NCBI RefSeq assembly: GCF_014297275.1 | Contig: NZ_JACOQK010000001.1 | Coordinates: 868,001 to 932,000 of the forward strand | DNA from: Clostridium facile | Lineage (GTDB): Bacteria > Bacillota > Clostridia > Oscillospirales > Ruminococcaceae | Reading direction: 5' to 3' | Length of the DNA: 64,000 nt | Shown here: in pieces, positions 9,326 through 18,921 of the stretch | Position numbering within the stretch: position 1 is the stretch's first letter | Layout: the number at the start of each line of letters is the position of its first letter | The notes under the pieces: model-generated | What the model saw: only the letters and a program-made list of their open reading frames with translations | Databases searched by the model: none | What the model was told of the DNA's origin: nothing | Translations under genes and position numbers: made by a program

Positions 9326-9673
9326 TTATTTTAAATATTTAGAGAATGCTTTTTTCGGGTTGGATGATACATTGTGTAGGAAATAAAGCAACCATACCAG
9401 AAAGCAAATAAGAGCCAACCACTGGTTTAACAGGCTTAATCCTGTTCCGACTACAAAGATAATAGATGAAACCACAAAAATGATCGCATGTCCTTTGCTA
9501 ATTTTCTTTTTATCATATTGTTTTTGTTCTTCCTCACTTAAGGTATTAAAACCGGCAACCAAACCGGCAGCTTTTTCCCGCCCAATGAAAAAAGGCAAGG
9601 AAATCAATAACATTGTAATAGCCATAAGGACGCAGATTATTGTGCCAATATGGGTGGATAAAAATTCTTCCAT
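9326..9673 (-). CDS. DUF3784 family small membrane protein
   Basis: Predicted 115-aa membrane protein with three hydrophobic segments. The sequence G-F-N-T-L-S-E-E-E-Q-K-Q-Y-D-K-K-K after the first segment is the DUF3784 signature, a family without known function that is common in Firmicutes. I start at ATG 9673, which has AAGGAAGTG upstream; nine extra codons upstream are open but lack support. It begins seven bases after the nitrilase stop, so the two minus-strand genes form one operon. Confidence 0.8.
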   Translation of the reverse strand: MEEFLSTHIGTIICVLMAITMLLISLPFFIGREKAAGLVAGFNTLSEEEQKQYDKKKISKGHAIIFVVSSIIFVVGTGLSLLNQWLALICFLVWLLYFLHNVSSNPKKAFSKYLK

Positions 9674-9680
9674 TTCTATT

Positions 9681-10490
9681 TCACTTCCTTTTCGTTGCAA
9701 ATCGGTCAGCAGATAAAATAGGAATTTGTTGCCTTACTTCCGCTACCTGCTCCAAATCAATTTCCACAAATAGGATTTCCTGCTGTTCCTCTAACTGATG
9801 GAGGATTTCCCCCCAAGGGGAAACAACACAGGAGTGTCCATAAGCGTGATAACTGGCAGTAGGATGATAAGCAGGGGAACAGGCTGCCACAAAGCATTGG
9901 CTGTCAATCGCCCTGGCACGTAACAACAGATCCCAGTGTTTTGGACCGGTTACCGGATTAAATGCTGCTGGACAAATGAGAAGTTTTGCCCCATCCAGCG
10001 CCATTTGTATCCATTGTTCCGGAAACCGCAGGTCAAAACAGATACCCACGCCAATTTTTCCGATACTGGTTGAAAAAACCGAAAAATGTTCTCCAGAAGA
10101 AAGGATACTGGATTCTTGAAACGAAATTTTTCCAGGAATATTGACATCGAATAGATGGTATTTCTGATGCTTTCCTAAATAGTTACCATGTTCAAACACA
10201 AAGCAGGTGTTGTAGTAGTGTCCTTTTTCCTGCTCTGGAATGGAACCTCCAACTAGGATACACTGGTACTTTCGAGATAATTCCGCTAAAAAACGGACGC
10301 TTTTACCGTTTTCCGGTTCCGCATATTCCGGAAATGCCTGGTTTTCATAGGGGCATTGGAACATTTCTGGTAGCACAATCAATTCCGCTCCTTGCTGAGC
10401 TGCTGTTTCCACCATCTTAGCGGCACGCTCCAAATTGTTTTCCTTGTCCCTGGTTACTTCCATTTGGCAGCACGCAATTTTACAGCCCAT
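9681..10490 (-). CDS. Carbon-nitrogen hydrolase (nitrilase superfamily, omega-amidase-like)
   Basis: Cytoplasmic amidase of 269 aa. The catalytic triad of the superfamily is visible: Glu in L-P-E-M-F, Lys in K-Y-H-L-F-D, and Cys in G-V-G-I-C-F-D-L-R-F-P-E. The pattern most resembles omega-amidase/Nit2-like enzymes, which hydrolyse alpha-keto-glutaramate or related amides; the actual substrate is inferred only. ATG 10490 has an AAAGGAG ribosome site; the open frame extends 58 codons further upstream without family character. It is the first gene of a two-gene minus-strand operon. Confidence 0.88.
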   Translation of the reverse strand: MGCKIACCQMEVTRDKENNLERAAKMVETAAQQGAELIVLPEMFQCPYENQAFPEYAEPENGKSVRFLAELSRKYQCILVGGSIPEQEKGHYYNTCFVFEHGNYLGKHQKYHLFDVNIPGKISFQESSILSSGEHFSVFSTSIGKIGVGICFDLRFPEQWIQMALDGAKLLICPAAFNPVTGPKHWDLLLRARAIDSQCFVAACSPAYHPTASYHAYGHSCVVSPWGEILHQLEEQQEILFVEIDLEQVAEVRQQIPILSADRFATKRK

Positions 10491-10819
10491 AAAAATCTCC
10501 TTTCTGTTTTTTATGTTGCAATACTCAAGTTTTAAAAATCGAATTATATTTTTTATTACTAGGCACTGAAAAATACCATTATTATATAGTTTCCATGTAC
10601 AAATGATCTGGCTGATATTTCTGAACCAAATGCTATTTTGCACGCTGTAAATCTTCACAAACAAAATAGCTCCTGTTTTTTATTATAATGGTAAAAATCT
10701 ATTTTGTCCATTGCTTTCTTCTGCAATTCGTGCCATAATAATAGTATATGTTTTACCAATCAGATCATCGGATGTCCATTTCCAGTATGGTCTGATTTTG
10801 CTTGAAGGAGGAAATTGCT
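10491..10819. other. Divergent intergenic region with a hairpin before the cupin gene
   Basis: Holds the divergent control regions of the nitrilase and cupin genes. AATCAGATCAT (10758-10768) pairs with ATGGTCTGATT (10787-10797), followed by a short T-run and then the cupin ribosome site GAAGGAGG six bases later. In RNA the one mismatch is a G-U pair, so this could be an attenuator or a ribosome-site-adjacent hairpin. No convincing sigma-A promoter was assigned. Confidence 0.45.
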
Positions 10820-11164
10820 ATGATAACAAAGCCAGAAGAACGGAAAACAGAACTGCGTGAAATCGAACAAGGAACAATGATGGTGGAACATCTATTAAAT
10901 ACCGAGCAGATGGATGGTAAATGCCGCATGGTGGCAAAAGTGGTAATGCCAACCGGAGGGAAATTAAAATACCACCCCCATTTTAACGAGAGTGAAACTT
11001 ACTATATTTTATCGGGAAACGGGATTTACAACGATGACGGTATAGAATATCCAGTAACAGCAGGGGATTTGACCTTTACTCCTAGTGGGCATAGCCATGG
11101 GATTTCAAATCCTTCCAAAGAAGACTTAGTATTTTTGGCGATAATTATCAAAGGGGAACAATAA
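10820..11164 (+). CDS. Small cupin-domain protein
   Basis: Protein of 114 aa with a single beta-barrel cupin. Motif 1 is Y-H-P-H-F-N-E-S-E-T-Y-Y-I-L-S-G and motif 2 is G-D-L-T-F-T-P-S-G-H-S-H-G, supplying the usual His/Glu metal ligands. The substrate is unknown. ATG 10820 follows GAAGGAGG; the ATG at 10802 lies within the spacer before it. It stands alone, with the nrdJ promoter starting about 50 bases downstream. Confidence 0.85.
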   Translation: MITKPEERKTELREIEQGTMMVEHLLNTEQMDGKCRMVAKVVMPTGGKLKYHPHFNESETYYILSGNGIYNDDGIEYPVTAGDLTFTPSGHSHGISNPSKEDLVFLAIIIKGEQ

Positions 11165-11214
11165 ACCCGTAGAAACTTTCAGAAAATTCCGTTGTTTTTT
11201 GTAAGAAATAAAAG

Positions 11215-11265
11215 TTGATTTTCTATTTCTAGTGTGATATGATAGTATTCACAACAATATGTTGT
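11215..11265 (+). promoter_or_regulatory. Promoter of nrdJ with a downstream dyad
   Basis: TTGATT (11215-11220) and TATGAT (11238-11243) are separated by 17 bases, a good sigma-A match. Just downstream, ACAACA-ATA-TGTTGT (11251-11265) forms a perfect 6-bp dyad at about the start of transcription. It could be an operator; it does not match the published NrdR box well. Confidence 0.6.
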
Positions 11266-11298
11266 ATATGATTATAGTTAAAGGGGTTTTATAATAAA

Positions 11299-13578
11299 AT
11301 GGAAGCAAAAGAATGGCTAGGGGAACATAATCAGCTTGGGCTGGATATATGGAAAAATAAATACTGCTATGAGAACGAAACTTTTGACCATTGGTTGGAT
11401 CGTATTACTGGAGGGTCAGAGGAACTAAAGCAGTTGGTAAAAGAGCAAAAATTTCTATATGGCGGTCGTATTCTATCCAATAGAGGATTGCAACATTTAG
11501 GCAAAAAAGTAAGTTTAAGCAACTGTTATGTGATTTCCCCTCCAGAAGATAATATTGAAAGTATTTTTGAATGTGCTACCAAATTGGCGCGCACCTATAG
11601 TTATGGTGGTGGATGTGGAACGGATATTTCTAAGCTTTCCCCACGGGGTGCAAGGATTAACAACGCTGCCAAACATACTAGTGGGTCGGTGTCCTTTATG
11701 GATTTATATTCCTTAGTAACAGAACTGATTGGTCAAAATGGGCGGCGTGGCGCATTGATGATTTCGATTTCCTGTTCCCATCCGGATGTAGAAGAATTCA
11801 TTGGGATCAAAACTGATTTGAACAAGGTGACCAAAGCAAATATCTCTATCCGTATTACTGATGATTTTATGCAGGCTGTGAAAAAGAATCAGCCATACAC
11901 TTTGAACTATACCCGTTTGGAAACCGGGGAACAGATTACAAAAGAAGTCAACGCAAAGGAACTCTTCCACAAAATTGCGGAAACCAACTGGGATTTTGCG
12001 GAACCTGGAGCTTTGTTCTGGGATACTATCCGTTCCTGGAATCTGTTAAGCAATACAAAAGAATTTGAATACGCCGGGGTAAACCCATGTGCGGAAGAAC
12101 CTCTCCCAGCAGGGGGGAGCTGCTTGTTAGGAAGCTTAAACCTTACTAACTTTGTCAACGATCCATTTACCGAATCCGCCGCTTTTGATTTTGATGGATT
12201 TAAACAGGCGGTCTGCATTGCGGTACGGGGATTAAATGACGTGTTGGAAGAAGGGCTTCCACTACATCCATTAAAAGAACAGCAAGAAAGCGTTCGTAAT
12301 TGGCGCCAGATTGGGCTGGGTATTATGGGATTAGCAGATATGCTCATTAAATTGGGAATTACTTATGGTTCCAAAGATGCCATTGCGCTGTGCGACAAAA
12401 TTGGTTTTGCTATGGCGGATACTGCGATTGCGGAATCTGCCCGTTTGGCGAAAGAACATGGACCATTCCCAAAATGCAATATCCAGGAAATCACTACAAC
12501 CCCATATTTCCTGAAAAATACTTCTCAAGCAACTAGGGATTTGGTAAAAAAATATGGGTTGCGCAATTCTCAATTGTTGACCATTGCCCCAACGGGAACC
12601 CTCTCCACCATGCTGGGGATTTCCGGGGGAATTGAACCAATATTCGCCAACTATTACGAGCGTAAAACAGAATCCCTCCATGGTAAGGATGTTTACTATA
12701 AGGTATACACTCCAATTGTAGAACATTTTATGAAAGAGCATAATATCATGGATGACAGCGACTTGCCGGAATACTTTATTACTGCTATGACGCTGGATTA
12801 CAAACAGCGGATTCAGATGCAAGCGATTTGGCAAACCCATATTGATGCTTCTATCAGTTCCACTGTTAATGTACCAAACCAGTTCACTGTAGAAGAAACC
12901 GAAAACCTTTATATGTATGCTTATGAAAATAAGCTAAAAGGCATTACGATCTTCCGTGATGGCTGCCAAAGGGTTGGAATCTTAACAACCGATTCCACAC
13001 CAGATGAAAAGAAGGTTCCAACTGCTGGAGAAGGTTTGGGCAGAGGGGACATAGTCCAGGTAAGCGATGATGTTATCGGCAAAAAGCGTAAATTGATGAC
13101 AGGATGTGGCAGCCTCCACTGTATTGCATTGTTTGATACTAACACTGGTGCATTGCTGGAGACTTATTTGAGCAAAGGAAGTACTGGGGGATGTAATAAT
13201 TTTATGATTGGGCTTTCCCGTATGATTTCCATCAGTGCCCGTGGTGGAATTGATATTTACACCATTATCGACCAATTGAATAGCACAGGTTCCTGTCCAT
13301 CTTATACAGTACGGAAGGCAACCCGTAACGATACTTCCAAAGGGTCTTGCTGCCCGATGGCAGTGGGGAACGCCCTATTGGATATGTACAATGAAGTACA
13401 GGCAGAACTGGGGAATCAGGAACCAAAGCCAAAACCAATACCAACCAAAAAGGAAAAGCCAAAAAAGGTAGAAAATATCAATAAAGAATCCATCCTCTGC
13501 CCACAGTGTGGAGAACCATTGGCCTTTGAAGGTGGATGCAATATCTGCAAAAGTTGCGGATGGAGTAAATGTTATTAA
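11299..13578 (+). CDS. nrdJ: Adenosylcobalamin-dependent ribonucleotide reductase (class II)
   Basis: Reduces ribonucleotides to deoxyribonucleotides using vitamin B12 as radical source, so it needs neither oxygen nor a separate radical subunit. The 759-aa protein has the barrel motifs N-C-Y-V, G-G-G-C-G-T-D, the catalytic N-P-C-A-E-E-P with thiyl Cys and Glu, P-T-G-T-L-S and, at the C-terminus, a four-cysteine zinc ribbon (C-P-Q-C...C-K-S-C-G) ending in a C-Y dipeptide. A Lys/Pro-rich linker precedes the ribbon. dut follows 92 bases downstream, so both genes feed deoxynucleotide supply. Confidence 0.95.
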   Translation: MEAKEWLGEHNQLGLDIWKNKYCYENETFDHWLDRITGGSEELKQLVKEQKFLYGGRILSNRGLQHLGKKVSLSNCYVISPPEDNIESIFECATKLARTYSYGGGCGTDISKLSPRGARINNAAKHTSGSVSFMDLYSLVTELIGQNGRRGALMISISCSHPDVEEFIGIKTDLNKVTKANISIRITDDFMQAVKKNQPYTLNYTRLETGEQITKEVNAKELFHKIAETNWDFAEPGALFWDTIRSWNLLSNTKEFEYAGVNPCAEEPLPAGGSCLLGSLNLTNFVNDPFTESAAFDFDGFKQAVCIAVRGLNDVLEEGLPLHPLKEQQESVRNWRQIGLGIMGLADMLIKLGITYGSKDAIALCDKIGFAMADTAIAESARLAKEHGPFPKCNIQEITTTPYFLKNTSQATRDLVKKYGLRNSQLLTIAPTGTLSTMLGISGGIEPIFANYYERKTESLHGKDVYYKVYTPIVEHFMKEHNIMDDSDLPEYFITAMTLDYKQRIQMQAIWQTHIDASISSTVNVPNQFTVEETENLYMYAYENKLKGITIFRDGCQRVGILTTDSTPDEKKVPTAGEGLGRGDIVQVSDDVIGKKRKLMTGCGSLHCIALFDTNTGALLETYLSKGSTGGCNNFMIGLSRMISISARGGIDIYTIIDQLNSTGSCPSYTVRKATRNDTSKGSCCPMAVGNALLDMYNEVQAELGNQEPKPKPIPTKKEKPKKVENINKESILCPQCGEPLAFEGGCNICKSCGWSKCY

Positions 13579-13670
13579 TATCAAGAAATAAAACCATGGT
13601 TTGCTGTGTGATAGTAGATTTTGTATCCATATTCTGCATGGCAAAATTTTGACCGCAAGGAGTTTCCAAA

Positions 13671-14111
13671 ATGAAAATTAGCATTCAAAAATTAAATCCA
13701 AACGCCATTGTTCCAAAACCAGCTACTTCTGGAAGTGCTGGGTGCGACCTGCATGCCTGCATTACCGAAACAATTACCATCCAGCCAGGGGAGACTGTAA
13801 AAATCCCAACTGGTTTGGCAATTGCTCTGCCTACAAATAAACTGGCCGCTTTTGTATTTGCGAGAAGCGGGCTGGGAATTAAACACAATATTACCCCGGC
13901 AAACTGCGTTGGTGTGATTGATAGTGATTATCGTGGGGAATTGATTGTGGGGTTACAGAACCATTCCACAAAAGCTTTTACCGTGGAACCAAACGACCGC
14001 ATTGCCCAGCTGGTTATCATGCCGGTAGAGCAGCCGGAATTTGAGGAAGTTTCCTCTTTGGATGAAACAGAACGTGGCCAAGGTGGGTTTGGCAGTACAG
14101 GCACAAAATAA
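13671..14111 (+). CDS. dut: dUTP diphosphatase
   Basis: Trimeric dUTPase of 146 aa that hydrolyses dUTP to dUMP, keeping uracil out of DNA and supplying the thymidylate precursor. All five motifs are present: A-G-C-D-L-H-A, R-S-G-L-G-I, G-V-I-D-S-D-Y-R-G-E, R-I-A-Q-L-V-I, and the C-terminal R-G-Q-G-G-F-G-S-T-G. The ribosome site AAGGAG lies ten bases before ATG 13671. It is paired with nrdJ and ends at a terminator. Confidence 0.96.
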   Translation: MKISIQKLNPNAIVPKPATSGSAGCDLHACITETITIQPGETVKIPTGLAIALPTNKLAAFVFARSGLGIKHNITPANCVGVIDSDYRGELIVGLQNHSTKAFTVEPNDRIAQLVIMPVEQPEFEEVSSLDETERGQGGFGSTGTK

Positions 14112-14119
14112 TTTTTAAA

Positions 14120-14152
14120 AGAGCGGCAAGATCATTTTTCTCGCCGCTTTTT
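14120..14152 (+). terminator. Intrinsic terminator after dut
   Basis: AGCGGC (14122-14127) pairs with GCCGCT (14143-14148), followed by a T-run; additional AAGA/TCTC pairs extend the stem imperfectly. Confidence 0.8.
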
Positions 14153-14607
14153 ATTCATGCAAGATAATTGATTCGCTAAATTAAACTTTAGCGAAATATT
14201 GTATACATTCGTGGTGAAATAGGGCAGAGTATTTTTATGCCCAATTTATAAACTATAGGTTTGTATTTTTAATATATTAATTTGGATATTATTAATAACT
14301 AGTTCTGTTTCCTAGTATTTTGGCATTGTTATACAAACAATTTCCATAAATTTAGGCATTTACCATAATTAAGCCTTGATTTTTAGAAAAACACTATGTT
14401 ATAATAATGTATAATGTTATCTAACAAGAGTTTTGTTCATATTATATTCATATTAAAGCAATCAAATTTACATTACTAAGGTGAATTTTACAATTCGAGA
14501 GAATATAATAGGATTTGACATTTTTCGTTATTATATTGTTTGGAAAAAGACGCGCTTGATGCGTTACATAAAATTGATTAGGGTTATTTTTTTCGGAGGA
14601 ATGAACA
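14153..14607. other. Gene-free region before the activase gene, with a 9-bp dyad
   Basis: About 455 bases of AT-rich DNA. TTCGCTAAA (14172-14180) and TTTAGCGAA (14187-14195) form a perfect inverted repeat with a six-base centre, just beyond the dut terminator. TTGACA near 14516 with TATATT about 15 bases later is a weak promoter candidate. CGGAGGA at 14594-14600 is the ribosome site of the next gene. Confidence 0.45.
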
Positions 14608-17541
14608 TTGGGAATTTACAGAGTTGGTCTTGACGTTGGCTCCACTACTATTAAATGTGTGGTATTGAATGAACAGGATAAAATGGTTTATAAATCCTAT
14701 GAACGTCACCGCGCTAGAGTGCGGGAAAAAGCAACAGAATTATTAACACATATCAATGATACTATTGTAAAAGGCGACCCAGTGAGGATTTCTGTTACAG
14801 GTTCTTCTGGTTTAGGGTTATCTCAGGAAAACAATATTCCATTTGTGCAGGAGGTATACTCTACCCAGTTGGCGGTAAAACGCTATTATCCTGATACTGA
14901 CGCGATTATCGAATTGGGTGGGGAAGACGCGAAAATTCTCTTTCTGTCCGGTATGCCAGAAGTTCGTATGAACGGAAGCTGTGCAGGAGGAACAGGGGCG
15001 TTTATCGACCAGATGGCAATCTTGCTAGGGGTTGATTTGGATGAATTTGACCGCCTCTCCCTAGATTATGAAAAGCTGTACACCATTGCTTCCCGCTGTG
15101 GTGTATTCGCCAAATCGGATATCCAGCCTTTGATCAACCAAGGTGCCAAAAAGAATGACCTGGCGGCAAGTATTTTCCAGGCAGTTGTTAGCCAAACGAT
15201 TGGTGGTCTGGCACAAGGCAGAGAAATCGAAGGAAAGATTGTTTTTTTAGGTGGTCCATTGACCTTCTTTCAAGGGTTGCGCGCCCGTTTTGTGGATACT
15301 TTAGGACTGGATGAAGAACATGCTATTTTCCCGGAAAACGGCCAGTACTTTATTGCATTGGGAGCAGCAGTATATTCCGAAAACTTGGATACTTGCCAGT
15401 TATCTGATATTATTACTTCTTTAAAAAAAGAACGGAAAAAGAATGTACAGACCACATTGGAGCCTTTATTTCGGGATCAAGCGGAATATGAGTCATTTCT
15501 GGAACGCCAGAACCAGATTAAAATCAATTATGTGGATTTGGCAACCTACCAGGGAGATGCTTACCTGGGTGTAGACGCTGGTTCCACCACTACAAAGATT
15601 GTGTTAATCACTCCAGATGGGGGTATTTTATACCAGAAATATTGTTCCAACAGTGGGAACGCCGTGCCAATTGTTCGGGACGCTATTATGGAGATTTACC
15701 AAACCATGGGGGATGGGGTTACCATCAAAGGTAGTGCAGTTACTGGTTACGGGGAAGAACTGATCCAGCACGCCTTTAAACTGGATTTTGGTCTGGTGGA
15801 GACAGTGGCGCATTTTAACGCAGCAAAATATTTTATGCCAAATGTTGATTTTATCATCGACATCGGTGGGCAGGATATGAAATGCTTTAAACTGAAAAAC
15901 AATGCGGTGGATAGCATTATGTTAAACGAAGCGTGTTCTTCCGGCTGTGGTTCCTTCCTGGAAACCTTCGCTACAGCTTTGGGTTACACAGTAGAAGAAT
16001 TTGCGAAACAAGGGTTGTTTGCCGAAACGCCAGTTGATTTGGGTTCCCGTTGTACCGTATTTATGAACTCCTCTGTGAAACAGGCACAAAAAGAAGGGGC
16101 AACAGTAGCGGATATTTCCGCCGGTTTGTCCATCAGTATCGTGAAAAATGCGGTTTATAAAGTAATCCGTGCCAATTCCCCAAAAGACCTGGGACAAAAT
16201 ATCGTGGTGCAGGGGGGAACCTTTTTAAATGACGCTGTACTCCGTGCGTTTGAAAAAGAACTAGGGGTTAATGTAATCCGCACCCCAATTTCCGGTTTGA
16301 TGGGAGCTTACGGTTGTGCGTTGTACGCCATGCACAATACTTCCGGGGCGTCTACTACTCTGGATTTACAAGGGCTGCAAAACTTTACCCACAACGTAAC
16401 AGCTACCACCTGTAAGGGTTGTGAAAACCACTGCCGCTTGACCATCAATAAATTCTCCGATGGGGAAACTTTTATTTCTGGAAATAAGTGCGACCGCTTT
16501 ACTGGAAACAGCAAATTCCAAATTGAATATGACGCATTTGAATATAAATACAATTACTTAACATCCCTTCCAACCAAGCCGGGAAGCCGTGGGAAAATTG
16601 GTATCCCAATGGCGTTGAATATGTACGAGAATCTGCCATTCTGGAATGCCTTTTTCAACGAACTGGGGTTTGAGGTTGTCCTTTCCCCTCGTTCCAATCG
16701 GGAACTCTATGTTAAAGGTCAGCATACCATCCCTTCGGATACTGTATGCTATCCGGCCAAACTGGTTCATGGTCACATTGAAGCTCTGTTGGATATGGGG
16801 ATTACCACGATTTTCTACCCTTGTATGACTTATAACTTTGACGAAGGAATCAGTGATAATCATTATAACTGTCCGGTTGTTGCTTATTATCCAGAAGTTA
16901 TCCAGGCAAATGTAGCAAGGATGCAGGATGTTACCTTTATTATGGATTATGTAGGGGTTGACCGCCGCAAGGACTTTACGAAACACGCTTATCAGATCTT
17001 CAACCAGTACTTTAAAGTCAGCAAAGACGAAATCAAACGTGCTTGTGATGCAGCTTATACCGCTTATGAAAAATTCCGTCAGGATATGGCTGCTTATGCG
17101 AAAGAAGCACTGGCTTACGCGGAACAGAACAACTATCCTGTCATAATCTTAGCAGGTAGGCCATACCATATTGACCCAGAAATCAACCATGGCATCAATC
17201 GCCTCATTACCGGCTACGGTGCGGTTGTGTTGACGGAGGATTCGATTATTTCCCAGGAAGACCATCCAAAAACTGGCGTCTGGAACCAGTGGACCTACCA
17301 TGCTCGCCTGTATGCGGCAACCGAAGAAGTGGCGAAACACGACAATATGAATTTGATTCAACTGGTATCCTTTGGTTGTGGAGTAGATGCCATTACTACC
17401 GACGAAGTCCGCTCCTTGTTGGAGAGCCAAGGCAAACTGTATACCCAGATTAAGATTGATGAGATTAACAACCTGGGTGCGACCAAAATCCGTATCAGAA
17501 GCTTGTTCGCTGCAATTGAAGAAAGGAAACACGGAGGTTAA
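14608..17541 (+). CDS. Acyl-CoA dehydratase activase-related protein (tandem BadF/BcrA ATPases plus DUF2229)
   Basis: Large ATPase of 977 aa. Two ASKHA-type ATPase modules of the BadF/BadG/BcrA/BcrD family are seen: D-V-G-S-T-T-I-K (from residue 9) with N-G-S-C-A-G-G-T-G, and D-A-G-S-T-T-T-K (from about 323) with A-C-S-S-G-C-G-S. A cysteine segment C-K-G-C-E-N-H-C and a DUF2229-type region (about 655-870) follow. Known relatives drive ATP-dependent electron transfer to 2-hydroxyacyl-CoA dehydratases. The start is TTG 14608, seven bases after CGGAGGA. In many Clostridia this and the next protein form one roughly 1,400-aa chain; here they are split. The true substrate is unknown. Confidence 0.88.
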   Translation: MGIYRVGLDVGSTTIKCVVLNEQDKMVYKSYERHRARVREKATELLTHINDTIVKGDPVRISVTGSSGLGLSQENNIPFVQEVYSTQLAVKRYYPDTDAIIELGGEDAKILFLSGMPEVRMNGSCAGGTGAFIDQMAILLGVDLDEFDRLSLDYEKLYTIASRCGVFAKSDIQPLINQGAKKNDLAASIFQAVVSQTIGGLAQGREIEGKIVFLGGPLTFFQGLRARFVDTLGLDEEHAIFPENGQYFIALGAAVYSENLDTCQLSDIITSLKKERKKNVQTTLEPLFRDQAEYESFLERQNQIKINYVDLATYQGDAYLGVDAGSTTTKIVLITPDGGILYQKYCSNSGNAVPIVRDAIMEIYQTMGDGVTIKGSAVTGYGEELIQHAFKLDFGLVETVAHFNAAKYFMPNVDFIIDIGGQDMKCFKLKNNAVDSIMLNEACSSGCGSFLETFATALGYTVEEFAKQGLFAETPVDLGSRCTVFMNSSVKQAQKEGATVADISAGLSISIVKNAVYKVIRANSPKDLGQNIVVQGGTFLNDAVLRAFEKELGVNVIRTPISGLMGAYGCALYAMHNTSGASTTLDLQGLQNFTHNVTATTCKGCENHCRLTINKFSDGETFISGNKCDRFTGNSKFQIEYDAFEYKYNYLTSLPTKPGSRGKIGIPMALNMYENLPFWNAFFNELGFEVVLSPRSNRELYVKGQHTIPSDTVCYPAKLVHGHIEALLDMGITTIFYPCMTYNFDEGISDNHYNCPVVAYYPEVIQANVARMQDVTFIMDYVGVDRRKDFTKHAYQIFNQYFKVSKDEIKRACDAAYTAYEKFRQDMAAYAKEALAYAEQNNYPVIILAGRPYHIDPEINHGINRLITGYGAVVLTEDSIISQEDHPKTGVWNQWTYHARLYAATEEVAKHDNMNLIQLVSFGCGVDAITTDEVRSLLESQGKLYTQIKIDEINNLGATKIRIRSLFAAIEERKHGG

Positions 17542-17544
17542 TCT

Positions 17545-18861
17545 ATGGCAAAATTAGTATATGATAAAAACGGGAGGCTCCTGTTTACCAAAGAGATGAA
17601 ATCCGAATACAAGCTGTTAATCCCTAATATGCTTCCAGTCCATTTCAGCTTGATTCAGAATATTTTACAAAACGAAGGCTATAACTGTGAACTGTTGACC
17701 AACTCTGGTCCAAATGTGGTGCAGGAAGGCTTACAGTATGTACATAATGATACTTGTTACCCTTGTTTGCTAGTAGTGGGGCAGTTTATCGATGCGTTGA
17801 AAAGCGGAAAATATGACCCTAACCGCACTGCGCTGTTTATCACGCAAACAGGGGGAGGATGCCGTGCTTCCAACTATATCCATCTGTTGCGGAAAGCCTT
17901 GAAAAAAGCGGGGTTCCCACAGGTTCCGGTGGTTTCTGTCAGTTTTGGTATGGAGAAAAATCCGGGTTTTTCCTTGACCATTAGCCTGATTCAAAAATTG
18001 GTTTCCGCCTTGATGTATGGGGATATGCTCATGCTGTTATCCAACCAACTCCGTCCTTATGAAGTCATCCAAGGGCAAACAGATGAAAAAGTACAGCAGT
18101 GGGTAAAACGATTAACAGACCAATACCGCCACAGCAACGGTTTTGGCAAAAAGCCAATGAAAGCTAACTTTGATGCTATGGTAAAGGATTTTTCCAATGT
18201 GGTAATTGAAAAAACCAACAAAGTAAAAGTTGGTATTGTAGGGGAAATTTATGTAAAATACTCTCCATTAGCAAACAATAACTTGGAAAAATTTCTGTTT
18301 GATGAAGGGGCAGAGGTTGTTGTTCCAGGTCTGATGGATTTTATCATCTTTAAAGTGGATAACCGTATTGTGGATATTGACCTATATGGCGGCAGCAAAT
18401 TAAAATATTTTGTAGTGACAAAATTCAAAAAATACCTATTGGAAGTGCAAAAAATTTTTATTGACAGCATTGCCGCTTGCGATAAATTCCAGGCTCCTGC
18501 AGATTTTGAAACCATTAAAAAGATGGTAAAACCATACATTGGTTATGGAAATAAAATGGGGGAAGGCTGGCTGTTAACTGCTGAAATGGTAGAACTTATC
18601 CACAGCGGTACTGAAAACGTGGTTTGTACTCAGCCTTTTGGCTGTTTGCCAAACCATATTGCTGGGAAAGGGATGATCCGTAAAATCCGTAACCACAACC
18701 CGAACGCCAATATTGTAGCAATTGATTATGATCCTGGTGCAACCAAGGTAAATCAGGAAAACCGTTTAAAACTCATGCTCTCCACTGCGAAAGACGCATT
18801 AAAAGAAAAGGAGCAAAAACAACAGATTTCCGCAAAAACCAAACAAGCACAACCTGTTTGA
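17545..18861 (+). CDS. 2-hydroxyacyl-CoA dehydratase-like protein, C-terminal partner of the activase
   Basis: Protein of 438 aa starting three bases after the activase stop. It contains G-G-G-C-R-A-S-N-Y near residue 110 and Q-P-F-G-C-L-P-N-H-I-A-G-K-G near residue 355, features of the dehydratase D-component-like domain that forms the C-terminal third of fused activase proteins. It therefore probably works in one complex with the preceding protein. The cysteines may hold an iron-sulfur cluster; that is inference. A terminator-like hairpin follows the stop. Confidence 0.82.
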   Translation: MAKLVYDKNGRLLFTKEMKSEYKLLIPNMLPVHFSLIQNILQNEGYNCELLTNSGPNVVQEGLQYVHNDTCYPCLLVVGQFIDALKSGKYDPNRTALFITQTGGGCRASNYIHLLRKALKKAGFPQVPVVSVSFGMEKNPGFSLTISLIQKLVSALMYGDMLMLLSNQLRPYEVIQGQTDEKVQQWVKRLTDQYRHSNGFGKKPMKANFDAMVKDFSNVVIEKTNKVKVGIVGEIYVKYSPLANNNLEKFLFDEGAEVVVPGLMDFIIFKVDNRIVDIDLYGGSKLKYFVVTKFKKYLLEVQKIFIDSIAACDKFQAPADFETIKKMVKPYIGYGNKMGEGWLLTAEMVELIHSGTENVVCTQPFGCLPNHIAGKGMIRKIRNHNPNANIVAIDYDPGATKVNQENRLKLMLSTAKDALKEKEQKQQISAKTKQAQPV

Positions 18862-18869
18862 TCGTGGTA

Positions 18870-18921
18870 GGGATGATTCACCGTGTTTTTCCCATGGTGG
18901 GTCATTCTTATCTTTTTGCTG
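18870..18921 (+). terminator. Likely terminator after the activase/dehydratase pair
   Basis: A 15-base arm beginning GGATGATTCACC at about 18870 pairs with an arm ending GTGGGTCATTC at about 18907; every mismatch is a G-U wobble on the plus-strand RNA, and a T-rich stretch follows. This indicates selection for RNA pairing in the plus direction. Confidence 0.65.
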
